Below are positions 5,402 through 13,436 of a stretch of DNA of 20,527 nucleotides, in pieces (within the stretch, counting starts at the first letter, position 1; the number at the start of each line of letters is the position of its first letter). The notes beneath the pieces were generated by a model, which saw only the letters and a list, made by a program, of their open reading frames with translations, did no database searches and was not told the origin of the DNA. The translations under genes and the position numbers were made by a program. Source of the DNA: JAIRTY01 sp050257395 (GTDB lineage Bacteria; Actinomycetota; Actinomycetes; Streptosporangiales; Streptosporangiaceae); contig JBLMWU010000275.1 of assembly GCA_050257395.1 (NCBI GenBank), forward strand, positions 1 to 20,527, written 5' to 3'.

Positions 5402-7900
5402 GTGGGCCACCCGGTTGATGCCCTGGCAGCCCCGGCGGCCGGCATCGAAGCGGCCTTCGGCGAGGTGCTGGCGGGCGTCATGCGCGTCGAGCACGTCCCG
5501 GCCGACCGTCATTTCTTCGACCACCTGGGCGCGGACTCGCTCATGATGGCGCACTTCTGCGCGCGGGTCAGGAAGCGGCAGGACCTCCCGTCGGTGTCCA
5601 TCAAGGACATCTACCGGTACCCGACCATCCGCAGCCTGGCGGCGGCCGTGGCAGCGCCCGCGGAAGCCGCTGCCGCCTCCGTTTCTGCCGCGGAGCCCGC
5701 CACGGCACCGGCGCCGGAAGCGGCACCGGGACCTGACCCGGCCGGGCTGGCGAAGCCGGCCGGCGCCGCGGCCTACCTCTGCTGCGGAGCGCTGCAGTTC
5801 CTGTTCTTCCTCGGCTACTGCTACCTCGTCGCGCTCGCGGCTGCCCATTCCTATCAGTGGATCTCCGCCGGGTCCGGGCTGGCTGACGTCTATCTGCGGT
5901 CGGTGGTGTTCGGCGGCGCGGCGTTCCTGGCGGTGTGCGCCTTCCCGGTGCTGGCCAAGTGGGTGCTCATCGGGCGGTGGAAGCCCGCGCAGGTCCGCAT
6001 CTGGAGCCTGGGGTACTTCCGCTTCTGGCTGGTCAAGACGCTGGTCCGGGCGAGCCCGCTGGCCCTGCTGTTCCCGGGCACGCCGCTGCACGTGCTCTAC
6101 CTGCGGGCGCTGGGCGCGAAGATCGGGCGCGGCGCGGTGATCCTGTCGCGGAGCTTCCCCGTGTGCACCGACCTGCTCACCGTCGGCGCGGGCACCATCA
6201 TCTGCAAGGACTCGTATCTCCTCTGCTACCGGGCGCAGGCAGGGCAGATCCAGACCGGCCCGGTCACTCTCGGCCGCAACGTGTTCATCGGCGAGAAGAC
6301 GGTGCTCGACATCGGCACCGCCATGGGTGACGGCGCGCAGCTCGGCCACACCTCCGCGCTGCACAGCGGCCAGGCGGTGCCCGCCGGTGAGCGGTGGCAC
6401 GGCTCCCCGGCGCAGCGCACCGGCATCGGCTACCTGCGGGTGACACCGGCCCGGTGCGGCCCGCTGCGCAAGGCCGGCTACTGCGCCGGCGTCCTGGCCA
6501 CGCTGCTCCTGCTGTACCTGCCGCTCGCGGTGGGCAGCATCTACCTGCTGCTGCGGGTCTCCCCGCCGCTGGCCCGGGTGCTGGACCCGGGCAGCGGCAC
6601 GGCATCGTCCCGGCAGTTCTACCTCGACGGGCTGGCGCTGTCCCTGATCGTCTTCGGCGGCGCGCTGATCTGCGGCCTGCTGTTCGTGGCCTCCGTCCCC
6701 CGGCTGCTCAACCTCGTCATCAGGCCCGGCAGGGTCTACCCGCTGTTCGGGTTCCACTACCGGGTGCACCACGCGATCGCCCGCATCACCAGCCGGAAGT
6801 TCTTCAACTACCTCTTCGGCGACAGTTCGTACATCGTCTACTACCTCCGGTGGCTCGGCTACCACCTGTCCGCGGTGGAGCAGACCGGGTCCAACTTCGG
6901 CACCGAGGTGGCGCACGAGAGCCCGTTCCTGAGCTCGGTAGGCCGCGGGACGATGGTCGCCGACGGGCTGTCGATCATGAATGCCGAGTTCTCCAGCACC
7001 TCGTTCCGCGTGTCGCAGGTGTCGATCGGCCCGCACAACTTCCTCGGGAACGCCATCGCCTATCCGCCCGGCGGCAGGACCGGCGACAACTGCCTGCTGG
7101 CGACCAAGGTGATGATCCCGCTGGACGGGGAGATCCGCGAGGGCGTGGGGCTGCTGGGGTCGCCGTGCTTCGAGATCCCGCGCTCGGTGGAGCGGGACGG
7201 CCGGTTCGACCATCTCGCGACCGGGGCCGAGCTGCGCCGCCGCCTCCGCGCGAAGAACTGGTACAACCTGCGCACCATGGCGGTCTTCCTGGCCGCCCGC
7301 TGGCTGCACGTGCTGCTGCTGACGCTGATCGGCATGACCGCCGTGGAGTTCTACGGTGTGGCCGCGGACGCGGCGACGGCCGGCTTCCTGGCGCTGAGCG
7401 TCCTGATCAGCCCGGTCTACTTCGCGCTGACCGAGCTTGTGATCGTCCGGTTCCGCCCGCTGCAGCCGAAGTACTGCTCCATCTACGACCCGTACTTCTG
7501 GCGGCACGAGCGCCTCTGGAAGGTGCCGGCCATGGACTTCCTGCACATCTTCGACGGCACCCCGTTCAAGAACCTGATCTGGCGCCTGTTCGGTGTCCGC
7601 CTCGGCAAACGGGTCTTCGACGACGGCTGCTACCTGACCGAGCGCACCCTCGCCTCGATCGGGGACGGCTGCACGCTCAACCTGGGCAGCAAGATCCAGT
7701 GCCACTCGCAGGAGGACGGCACGTTCAAGTCCGACCGCAGCTCGATCGGCGCCGGCGCCACCCTCGGGGTCGGGGCGATGATCCACTACGGCGTTGCCGT
7801 GGGGGAGGGGGCGGTGCTCGCCGCCGACTCCTTCCTGATGAAAGGCGAGGAAATGCCCGCACACGCCGTCTGGGGCGGCAACCCGGCCAGGGAGATGTGA
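5402..7900 (+). CDS. Pls-like carrier-membrane-LbetaH protein (NRPS terminal domain, no A domain)
   Basis: An 832-residue membrane protein. Residues 1-83 are a peptidyl carrier domain (HFFDHLGADSLMMAHF, with Ser46 for phosphopantetheine). An Ala/Pro-rich linker (about 84-120) follows. Then come six membrane segments (near 122-148, 158-185, 357-388, 410-440, 628-655 and 660-682) alternating with three left-handed beta-helix/hexapeptide domains (near 232-345, 496-597 and 730-830; for example GAKIGRGAVILSR and TLASIGDGCTLNLGSK). This order of carrier, six segments and three C domains is that of epsilon-poly-L-lysine synthetase, whose C1-C3 domains make isopeptide bonds, but here the adenylation domain is missing. 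The GTG at 5402 follows AAGGAG (5388-5393) by 8 nt; upstream in-frame starts overlap sbnA and are unlikely. The stop is one base from the next gene. I infer that the amino acid is supplied in trans by the following NRPS. Confidence 0.9.
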   Translation: MGHPVDALAAPAAGIEAAFGEVLAGVMRVEHVPADRHFFDHLGADSLMMAHFCARVRKRQDLPSVSIKDIYRYPTIRSLAAAVAAPAEAAAASVSAAEPATAPAPEAAPGPDPAGLAKPAGAAAYLCCGALQFLFFLGYCYLVALAAAHSYQWISAGSGLADVYLRSVVFGGAAFLAVCAFPVLAKWVLIGRWKPAQVRIWSLGYFRFWLVKTLVRASPLALLFPGTPLHVLYLRALGAKIGRGAVILSRSFPVCTDLLTVGAGTIICKDSYLLCYRAQAGQIQTGPVTLGRNVFIGEKTVLDIGTAMGDGAQLGHTSALHSGQAVPAGERWHGSPAQRTGIGYLRVTPARCGPLRKAGYCAGVLATLLLLYLPLAVGSIYLLLRVSPPLARVLDPGSGTASSRQFYLDGLALSLIVFGGALICGLLFVASVPRLLNLVIRPGRVYPLFGFHYRVHHAIARITSRKFFNYLFGDSSYIVYYLRWLGYHLSAVEQTGSNFGTEVAHESPFLSSVGRGTMVADGLSIMNAEFSSTSFRVSQVSIGPHNFLGNAIAYPPGGRTGDNCLLATKVMIPLDGEIREGVGLLGSPCFEIPRSVERDGRFDHLATGAELRRRLRAKNWYNLRTMAVFLAARWLHVLLLTLIGMTAVEFYGVAADAATAGFLALSVLISPVYFALTELVIVRFRPLQPKYCSIYDPYFWRHERLWKVPAMDFLHIFDGTPFKNLIWRLFGVRLGKRVFDDGCYLTERTLASIGDGCTLNLGSKIQCHSQEDGTFKSDRSSIGAGATLGVGAMIHYGVAVGEGAVLAADSFLMKGEEMPAHAVWGGNPAREM

Positions 7901-7901
7901 C

Positions 7902-10900
7902 ATGACCACAGTCAGCGTGCGCGAGTCCGCCACCACTGCCGGGGCCGGCCGGGAATTCTGGCACGGCGTGCTGACGGCGGGCGGCCTCACCACGATCCCG
8001 CGCTGGGCTCCGGTGCCCGTGGCGGGCGTCGCCGGGCACGAGACGGCCGTCCCGGCCAGCCTGGCGCAGGAGCTGCGGGGCCGGGCGGGCGAGCTCGGGG
8101 TGCCGGTCAGCTCGCTGCTGCTGGCGGCGCACGCCAAGGTGCTCGCGGCGCTGTCCGGCGAGGCCGAGGTGACGACCGGGTATGCCGCCCCGGGCAGCGG
8201 CCAGCCGCTGCCCTGCCGCCTGACGACCGGGCCGGCGACGTGGCGGGCGGTGGTGGCGGCCGCCGCCCAGGCTGAGGCGCAGCTGCTGGCGCACCAGGGC
8301 TTCCCGGTCGGGGACCTCGCGCGCGAGCTGGGCGTGCCCGGCCGCCCGTTCGAGACCGAGTTCGACCCGGACGGCGCGGTGCCCGGCGCCCTCGCGGCCG
8401 GCACGGCCCTGTGGGTGGGGACCCTGGAACACGGCGGCGGGCTGCTGCTCCGGCTGCGCTACCGCACCGACGTGCTCGACGGCGGGTGCGCCGCCAGGAT
8501 CGCCGGCTACCACCTGGCTGCGCTCAGGCTGATCGCCGCCGGCCCGGACGCCGGGCACGGATCGCAGAGCCTGCTGTCCGCGGACGAGTTGCGGTTCCAG
8601 CTCGACGGCCTCGCCGGGCCGCGCCGGGAGCTGCCGGACCGCCGGTTCCACGAGCTGTTCGAGCAGCGGGCCGCCGCCCACCCGGGCACGGTCGCGGCCG
8701 TCCAGGGCGACCGGCAATGGACCTACGGCGAGCTGAACGCCCGGGCCAACCGGCTGGGCCGGGCCCTGCTCGCGCGCGGGCTGCGCCGCGAAAGCGTCGT
8801 CGGGGTGGTGACCGAGCGCAACCTGGAATGGCTGGCCGCGGTGCTCGCGGTCTTCAAGGCGGGCGGCGTCTACCTGCCCATCGAGCCGCATTTCCCCGCC
8901 GACCGGATCGCGGCCACGCTGTCGCGGGCCGGCTGCGAACTCGTGCTGACCGAAGCCGGCAGCACCACCACGCTGGAGAAGGCCCTCGACTCGCTGCCCG
9001 GCGTCCGGCTGCTGTACCTCGAGGCGGCCAGCGAAGAGGACCACGACGGCAGCGACCTCGGCATCACCGTCACCGCGGATCAGCTCGCCTACATCTACTT
9101 CACCTCCGGCTCCACCGGCGAGCCCAAGGGCGCGATGTGCGAGCACGCGGGCATGCTCAACCACCTGTACGCCAAGATCGGCGACCTGGGCATCGGCGAG
9201 GGGCAGGTGGTCGCCCAGACGGCTCCCCAGTGCTTCGACATCTCGCTGTGGCAGCTGGTATCCGCGCTGCTGGCCGGCGGGCGGACGCTGCTGGTGGAGC
9301 AGGAGACCATCCTGGACGCCGAGCGGTTCGTCAGCAAGATTATCGAAGGCAGGGTCAACGTCCTCCAGATCGTGCCGTCCTACCTGGAAGTCGTCCTCAC
9401 CTACCTCGAGCAGCACCCACGCGAGCTGCCGGACCTCCGCTACGTGTCGGTGACCGGGGAGGCGCTGAAGAAGGAGCTCACCGAGCGCTGGTTCGCCGCC
9501 AGGCCCGGCATCAAGCTGGTCAACGCCTACGGCTTGACCGAAACCTCCGACGACACCAACCACGAGGTCATGGACCGGGTGCCGGCCACCGAACGGGTGC
9601 CGCTCGGCCGGCCCATCAGCAACGTGCACATCTACGTGGTGGACGAGCACCTGGCGCCCGTGCCGCTGGGCGCCCCGGGCGCGATCGTCTTCTCCGGCGT
9701 CTGCGTCGGCCGCGGCTACATCAACGACCCCGAGCGCACCCGGCTGGCCTACCTGGCCGACCCGCACCGTCCCGGCCAGCGGCTGTATCAGGCTGGCGAC
9801 TACGGCCGCTGGCTGCCCGACGGCAAGCTCGAGTACCTGGGCCGCCGGGACACCCAGGTCAAGATCTCCGGATTCCGGATCGAGATCGGCGAGATCGAGA
9901 ACACCCTGCTGCGGGTGCCGGGGGTGCGCGACGGTGCGGTGGTGGTGGCCGAGGCCGGCCAGAGCAGGCAGCTGGTGGCCTTCTACGCGGGCCCGCGCCC
10001 GCTGGAGGGCGGCCTGTTGCGCGACCGGCTGGCGGAGTCGCTGCCGGGGTACATGGTCCCGGCGGCGTTTCACTGGCGGGACAGCCTGCCGCTGACCGCC
10101 AACAGCAAGATCGACAAGAAGCGGCTGGCCGCGCTCGCCAGCGAGCTCGGCGCGGGCGGGACGGACTACCAGCCGCCCGCCACGCCGGCCGAGCAGCGGC
10201 TGGCGGCCGCGTGGGCCGGCGTCATCGGGATCCCGCAGGACCAGATCGGCCGCGGGGACAATTTCTTCGACCTGGGCGGCACCTCGCTGTCGGCGGTGAA
10301 GCTCGCCATCGCCGTGGACCGGGCGGTGTCGCTCAAGGACGTCACCCGCCACCCGGTGCTCGCCGAGCTGGCCGCCCTGATCGACGGCAGGACCGAGCGG
10401 CGCGCCGGGCTCCTCCAGTCCCTGTCAGGTGCTGGCGGCGGGCAGGCCGGGGCGCTGGTGTGCTTCCCGTACGCCGGCGGCAACGCGGTGAACTTCCAGC
10501 CGCTGGCCACCGCGCTGCGCGGCAGCGGGCTGGCGGTCTATGCGGCCGAGCTGCCCGGCCACGACCTGGCCGCCGACCGGGAACCGTTCGCGGCCATCAC
10601 CACCATCGCCACGCAGGCCGCCGCCGAGATCACCCGGCTCGGCCTGCCCCGCATCCTGCTGTGGGGCCACTCCTCGGGCACCGCGCTCGCCGTCGAAACC
10701 GCCCGGCAGCTGCAGGCGCGCGGGACGGCCGTCCAGCGGGTGTTCCTCGGCGCCCAGCTGCCCGGCGACGCGGCCGGCCGCCGGGCCGCCATCGCCGCGC
10801 TGGCCGGGCAGGACGATGCCGAGCTCATCGCGGAGCTCACCGCGGACACCGGCTACGGGCAGCTCGGGGACCTGGACCCGCAGCGGGCCGGGCAGGTCGC

Positions 10901-11180
10901 CGCCGCGTACCGGCACGACTGCCTGGCCATGCACGAGTACTTCGCCGGCCTGCTGGAAAGCCCGCCGCAGCTGCGGCTGGCCGCACCCGTCACCGTGGTC
11001 GCCGCCGCCGACGACCCGGTCACCGCGGGCGCCGCGGACCGGTACCTGGACTGGCAGCTGCTGGCCGGGCAGGTCGAGCTGCAGCAGCTCGCGGTCGGCG
11101 GCCACTACTTCCTGCGCACCCGCGTGGCCGAGGCCGCGCGGTGCGTCCTGCGCGCCGCCGGCCTGGTGGCTCCGGCCTGA
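7902..11180 (+). CDS. NRPS: partial C - A - PCP - thioesterase
   Basis: A 1092-residue single-module nonribosomal peptide synthetase. Residues 1-245 match only the C-terminal lobe of a condensation domain; no HHxxxDG motif is present. The A domain (248-740) has A3 YFTSGSTGEPKG, A5 NAYGLTET, A7 YQAGDYGRWLPDG, A8 GRRDTQVKISGFRIEIGEIE and the A10 lysine in TANSKIDKK. Aligned by eye to GrsA, the ten pocket residues are D-I-W-Q-S-T-A-D-D-K, whose two acidic residues suit a diamino acid. The PCP has FFDLGGTSLSAVKLA with Ser795. The C-terminal 240 residues are a type II-like thioesterase (CFPYAGGNAVNF; Ser924 in GHSSG; Asp1037/1038; His1068). The ATG is preceded by GGAG 7 nt away and begins one base after the previous stop, indicating coupled translation. 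Likely role: activating Dap and loading its own and perhaps the neighbour's carrier domain. Confidence 0.93.
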   Translation: MTTVSVRESATTAGAGREFWHGVLTAGGLTTIPRWAPVPVAGVAGHETAVPASLAQELRGRAGELGVPVSSLLLAAHAKVLAALSGEAEVTTGYAAPGSGQPLPCRLTTGPATWRAVVAAAAQAEAQLLAHQGFPVGDLARELGVPGRPFETEFDPDGAVPGALAAGTALWVGTLEHGGGLLLRLRYRTDVLDGGCAARIAGYHLAALRLIAAGPDAGHGSQSLLSADELRFQLDGLAGPRRELPDRRFHELFEQRAAAHPGTVAAVQGDRQWTYGELNARANRLGRALLARGLRRESVVGVVTERNLEWLAAVLAVFKAGGVYLPIEPHFPADRIAATLSRAGCELVLTEAGSTTTLEKALDSLPGVRLLYLEAASEEDHDGSDLGITVTADQLAYIYFTSGSTGEPKGAMCEHAGMLNHLYAKIGDLGIGEGQVVAQTAPQCFDISLWQLVSALLAGGRTLLVEQETILDAERFVSKIIEGRVNVLQIVPSYLEVVLTYLEQHPRELPDLRYVSVTGEALKKELTERWFAARPGIKLVNAYGLTETSDDTNHEVMDRVPATERVPLGRPISNVHIYVVDEHLAPVPLGAPGAIVFSGVCVGRGYINDPERTRLAYLADPHRPGQRLYQAGDYGRWLPDGKLEYLGRRDTQVKISGFRIEIGEIENTLLRVPGVRDGAVVVAEAGQSRQLVAFYAGPRPLEGGLLRDRLAESLPGYMVPAAFHWRDSLPLTANSKIDKKRLAALASELGAGGTDYQPPATPAEQRLAAAWAGVIGIPQDQIGRGDNFFDLGGTSLSAVKLAIAVDRAVSLKDVTRHPVLAELAALIDGRTERRAGLLQSLSGAGGGQAGALVCFPYAGGNAVNFQPLATALRGSGLAVYAAELPGHDLAADREPFAAITTIATQAAAEITRLGLPRILLWGHSSGTALAVETARQLQARGTAVQRVFLGAQLPGDAAGRRAAIAALAGQDDAELIAELTADTGYGQLGDLDPQRAGQVAAAYRHDCLAMHEYFAGLLESPPQLRLAAPVTVVAAADDPVTAGAADRYLDWQLLAGQVELQQLAVGGHYFLRTRVAEAARCVLRAAGLVAPA

Positions 11181-11201
11181 GATCCACGGAAAGGAACCGA
11201 G

Positions 11202-12206
11202 ATGTCGTCCACACCCCCGGCCTCGCTGCCCGGCGTCGACCTCCAGCCCGGCAAGCCCCCGGTGCTGCACGCCGAGGCCGCCGGCAGCGCGCAGAACTGG
11301 GCGGCGCAGCACCGGGACGCGCTGCGCGCCATCGTCACCGAGCACGGGTCGGTGCTGGTCCGCGGCCTCGGCCTGAGCGGCCCGGCCGAGACCGGCGTGG
11401 TCTTCCAGCAGCTGGCCGCCAGCCTCATGACCGAGCGGGAGGCCTTCGCGCCCCGGCTCGCCTACCCGGGCGGGGTGTACTCCGTCTCGAAGTGGCCGCC
11501 TGGCCAGCAGATGTGCATGCACCACGAGCTGAGCTACGGGTCGGAGTTCCCTGGCCTGATGATGTTCGCGTGCCTCACCGCGCCCGCCGCTGGCGGGGCG
11601 ACCGGCGTGGCCGACTCGCCGGCCGTGCTCCGGGCGCTGCCCGCTGACCTGACCGGCCGGTTCGAGCGGGAGGGCTGGCTGCTCGTCCGCAACTACAACG
11701 AGGACATCGGCGCGTCCGTGGCGGAGGCGTTCGGCACCGGGGACCGGGGGGCGGTGGAGAGCTACTGCCGCGCCAGCGGCATCGAGTTCGAGTGGCAGCC
11801 CGATGGCGGGCTGCGCACCCGCCAGCACCGCAGCGCGGTGATCCGCCACCCGCGCACCGGCGAGCGCTGCTGGTTCAACCAGATCGCCTTCCTGAACGAA
11901 CGGACCATCGAGCCGGAGGTGCGCGAGTACCTGGTGGACCTCTACGGCGAGGACGGGCTGCCGTTCACCACCCGCTTCGGCAACGGCGACCCGGTCGGGG
12001 AGGACGTCGTGGAGCTGCTCAACGAGGTCTACGAGGCGCACACCGCACGCGAGCCCTGGCAGGCCGGTGACCTGCTGCTGGTGGACAACATCCGCACCGC
12101 GCACAGCAGGGATCCGTACGAGGGGCCGCGGGAGGTGCTCGCTGCCCTCGCCGACCCGGTCCGGCTGGCCGACTGCTCGCCCACCTTCGCGGGGAGCGCA
12201 GGATGA
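11202..12206 (+). CDS. SyrP-like Fe(II)/2-oxoglutarate oxygenase (TauD/TfdA family)
   Basis: A 334-residue non-haem iron oxygenase that couples 2-oxoglutarate decarboxylation to C-H oxidation. The iron-binding triad is visible: His107 and Glu109 in MHHELSYG, and His301 in DNIRTAHSRDPYEGPR. Arg310 is placed to bind the 2-oxoglutarate carboxylate. The HxE (not HxD) form and the order HHELSY...FACLTAPAAGGATGVADS resemble SyrP-type hydroxylases, which act on amino acids tethered to NRPS carrier domains. AAGGA (11191-11195) precedes the ATG by 6 nt. The stop overlaps sbnB by four bases (ATGA, 12203-12206). The substrate is not known: Dap on a carrier, the growing chain, or a precursor. Hydroxylation of Dap at the beta carbon would give an unstable carbinolamine, so another site or a desaturation should be considered. 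Confidence 0.88.
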   Translation: MSSTPPASLPGVDLQPGKPPVLHAEAAGSAQNWAAQHRDALRAIVTEHGSVLVRGLGLSGPAETGVVFQQLAASLMTEREAFAPRLAYPGGVYSVSKWPPGQQMCMHHELSYGSEFPGLMMFACLTAPAAGGATGVADSPAVLRALPADLTGRFEREGWLLVRNYNEDIGASVAEAFGTGDRGAVESYCRASGIEFEWQPDGGLRTRQHRSAVIRHPRTGERCWFNQIAFLNERTIEPEVREYLVDLYGEDGLPFTTRFGNGDPVGEDVVELLNEVYEAHTAREPWQAGDLLLVDNIRTAHSRDPYEGPREVLAALADPVRLADCSPTFAGSAG

Positions 12207-13264
12207 CCGCCGCCGAGCCGGCCGCCGCCGCGGCCGGGCCCGGCCTGGTGCCGCCGTTCGCGGTGATCCCCGGGGCGCAGGTCAGGCAGGTGCTGGCGGG
12301 CCGGGAGCGGGAGCTCACCGAGCTGGTGGAGGCCGCTTACCGGCTGCACGGCGCGGGTGACACGGTGAACCCCCCGTCCTATTTCCTCCGGTTTCCCGAC
12401 CGGCCGTCAGCCCGGATCATCGCGCTGCCGGCCTCCATCGGCGGCCAGTCGCGGGTGGCCGGGCTGAAGTGGATCTCCAGCTTCCCGGAGAACGTGGCGG
12501 CCGGCATCCCGCGGGCCTCTGCCGTGCTGATCCTGAACGACCCCGCCACCGGCTACCCGTTCGCCTGCCTGGAGAGCTCGATCATCAGCGCCACCAGGAC
12601 CGCGGCGTCGGCGGCGGCGGCCGCTGACTGGCTCAGCCGCGACCGGCCGCGCCCGGCCCGGGCCGGGTTCTTCGGCACCGGCCTGATCGCCCGCTACATC
12701 CACACGTTCCTGGCCGCCACCGGCTGGTCGTTCGATGAGATCGGCGTGCACGACCTGTCAGCCGCCAGCGCCGCGGGCTTCGTCGGCTATCTCGCCGACG
12801 CCGGCACCAGCGGCCGGATCACCGTGCACGACAGCCCCGAGCAGCTCATCCGCGCCAGCGACCTGGTGGTCTTCGCGACCGTCGCGGGCCAGCCGCACGT
12901 CAGCGAGGTGTCCTGGTTCGCGCACAACCCGCTGGTGCTGCACGTGTCGCTGCGCGATCTGGCGCCGCAGATCCTGCTCGCCTCGGCCAACATCGTGGAC
13001 GACGTCGAGCACTGCCTCAAGGCGGCCACCTCACCGCACCTGGCCGAGCAGCTCACCAGCAGCCGGGCCTTCCTGGACGGCACCCTGGCTGACGTGATGA
13101 TCGGGCGGGTGACGCTGCCAGCGGACCGGCCGGTGATCTTCTCGCCGTTCGGGCTCGGGGTGCTCGACCTGGCGGTGGGCAAGTTCGTCTACGACCAGGT
13201 CGCCCGCTCGGGCGGGCTGCAGGTCATCGACGGTTTCTTCCACGAGCTGAGCCGGTACGGGTAG
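12203..13264 (+). CDS. sbnB: SbnB-like 2,3-diaminopropionate-forming dehydrogenase
   Basis: A 353-residue NAD-dependent enzyme of the ornithine cyclodeaminase/mu-crystallin fold, closest in pattern to SbnB. SbnB oxidatively cleaves ACEGA to L-2,3-diaminopropionate and 2-oxoglutarate. Characteristic blocks: NPPSYFLRFPD (56-66), RIIALPASIGG (71-81), GLKWISSFPENVAAGIPRAS (87-106), NDPATGYPFACLESSIISA (112-130), and the nucleotide-binding FFGTGLIARYIH (156-167). The phrase about fixed lengths SFP..N...GIPRAS is shared with SbnB rather than with plain ornithine cyclodeaminases. It starts inside the oxygenase stop codon (ATGA), so the two are translationally coupled. It is last in the operon and is followed by a hairpin. 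The 2-oxoglutarate it releases is the co-substrate of the oxygenase encoded just upstream. Confidence 0.93.
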   Translation: MTAAEPAAAAAGPGLVPPFAVIPGAQVRQVLAGRERELTELVEAAYRLHGAGDTVNPPSYFLRFPDRPSARIIALPASIGGQSRVAGLKWISSFPENVAAGIPRASAVLILNDPATGYPFACLESSIISATRTAASAAAAADWLSRDRPRPARAGFFGTGLIARYIHTFLAATGWSFDEIGVHDLSAASAAGFVGYLADAGTSGRITVHDSPEQLIRASDLVVFATVAGQPHVSEVSWFAHNPLVLHVSLRDLAPQILLASANIVDDVEHCLKAATSPHLAEQLTSSRAFLDGTLADVMIGRVTLPADRPVIFSPFGLGVLDLAVGKFVYDQVARSGGLQVIDGFFHELSRYG

Positions 13265-13286
13265 CGCGCCGGCCCGCACGGGTCAA

Positions 13287-13310
13287 TCCCCGCCGTCCGG
13301 GCTGCGGGGA
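13287..13310 (+). terminator. Hairpin after the Dap operon
   Basis: TCCCCGC (13287-13293) and GCGGGGA (13304-13310) form a 7-bp GC-rich stem with a 10-nt loop, 22 nt after the sbnB stop. There is no long T run, as is common in actinobacteria. It lies before the promoter region of the next gene and is a reasonable operon terminator. Confidence 0.5.
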
Positions 13311-13335
13311 GACGGTTTCCGTTCCCGGGGCCTTC

Positions 13336-13351
13336 CTAGAACAGGTTCTAG
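13336..13351. promoter_or_regulatory. Operator-like palindrome upstream of the alcohol dehydrogenase
   Basis: CTAGAAC-AG-GTTCTAG is a perfect 16-bp palindrome, ending 85 nt before the ATG at 13437. Its core fits TNNAACNNGTTNNA, the pattern described for the mycobacterial and rhodococcal TetR regulator KstR. A TAATCT hexamer (13356-13361) just downstream could be the -10 box, which would put the palindrome over the -35 and spacer, a repressing position. Which protein binds it here is unknown; no KstR gene is in the window. Confidence 0.6.
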
Positions 13352-13436
13352 TCGGTAATCTGCGGGCATATCCGTCTGCTCCGGGGGCCGGCCGCTCCCA
13401 GGCACGAGTCCCGACAACGACGTAAGGACGGCGCGC

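Noticed and set aside
4366..13264. Staphyloferrin B-like siderophore cluster
   Set aside because: SbnA and SbnB are present, but no NIS synthetase (IucA/IucC type), decarboxylase or siderophore transporter is seen. The other genes point to a Pls/NRPS product.
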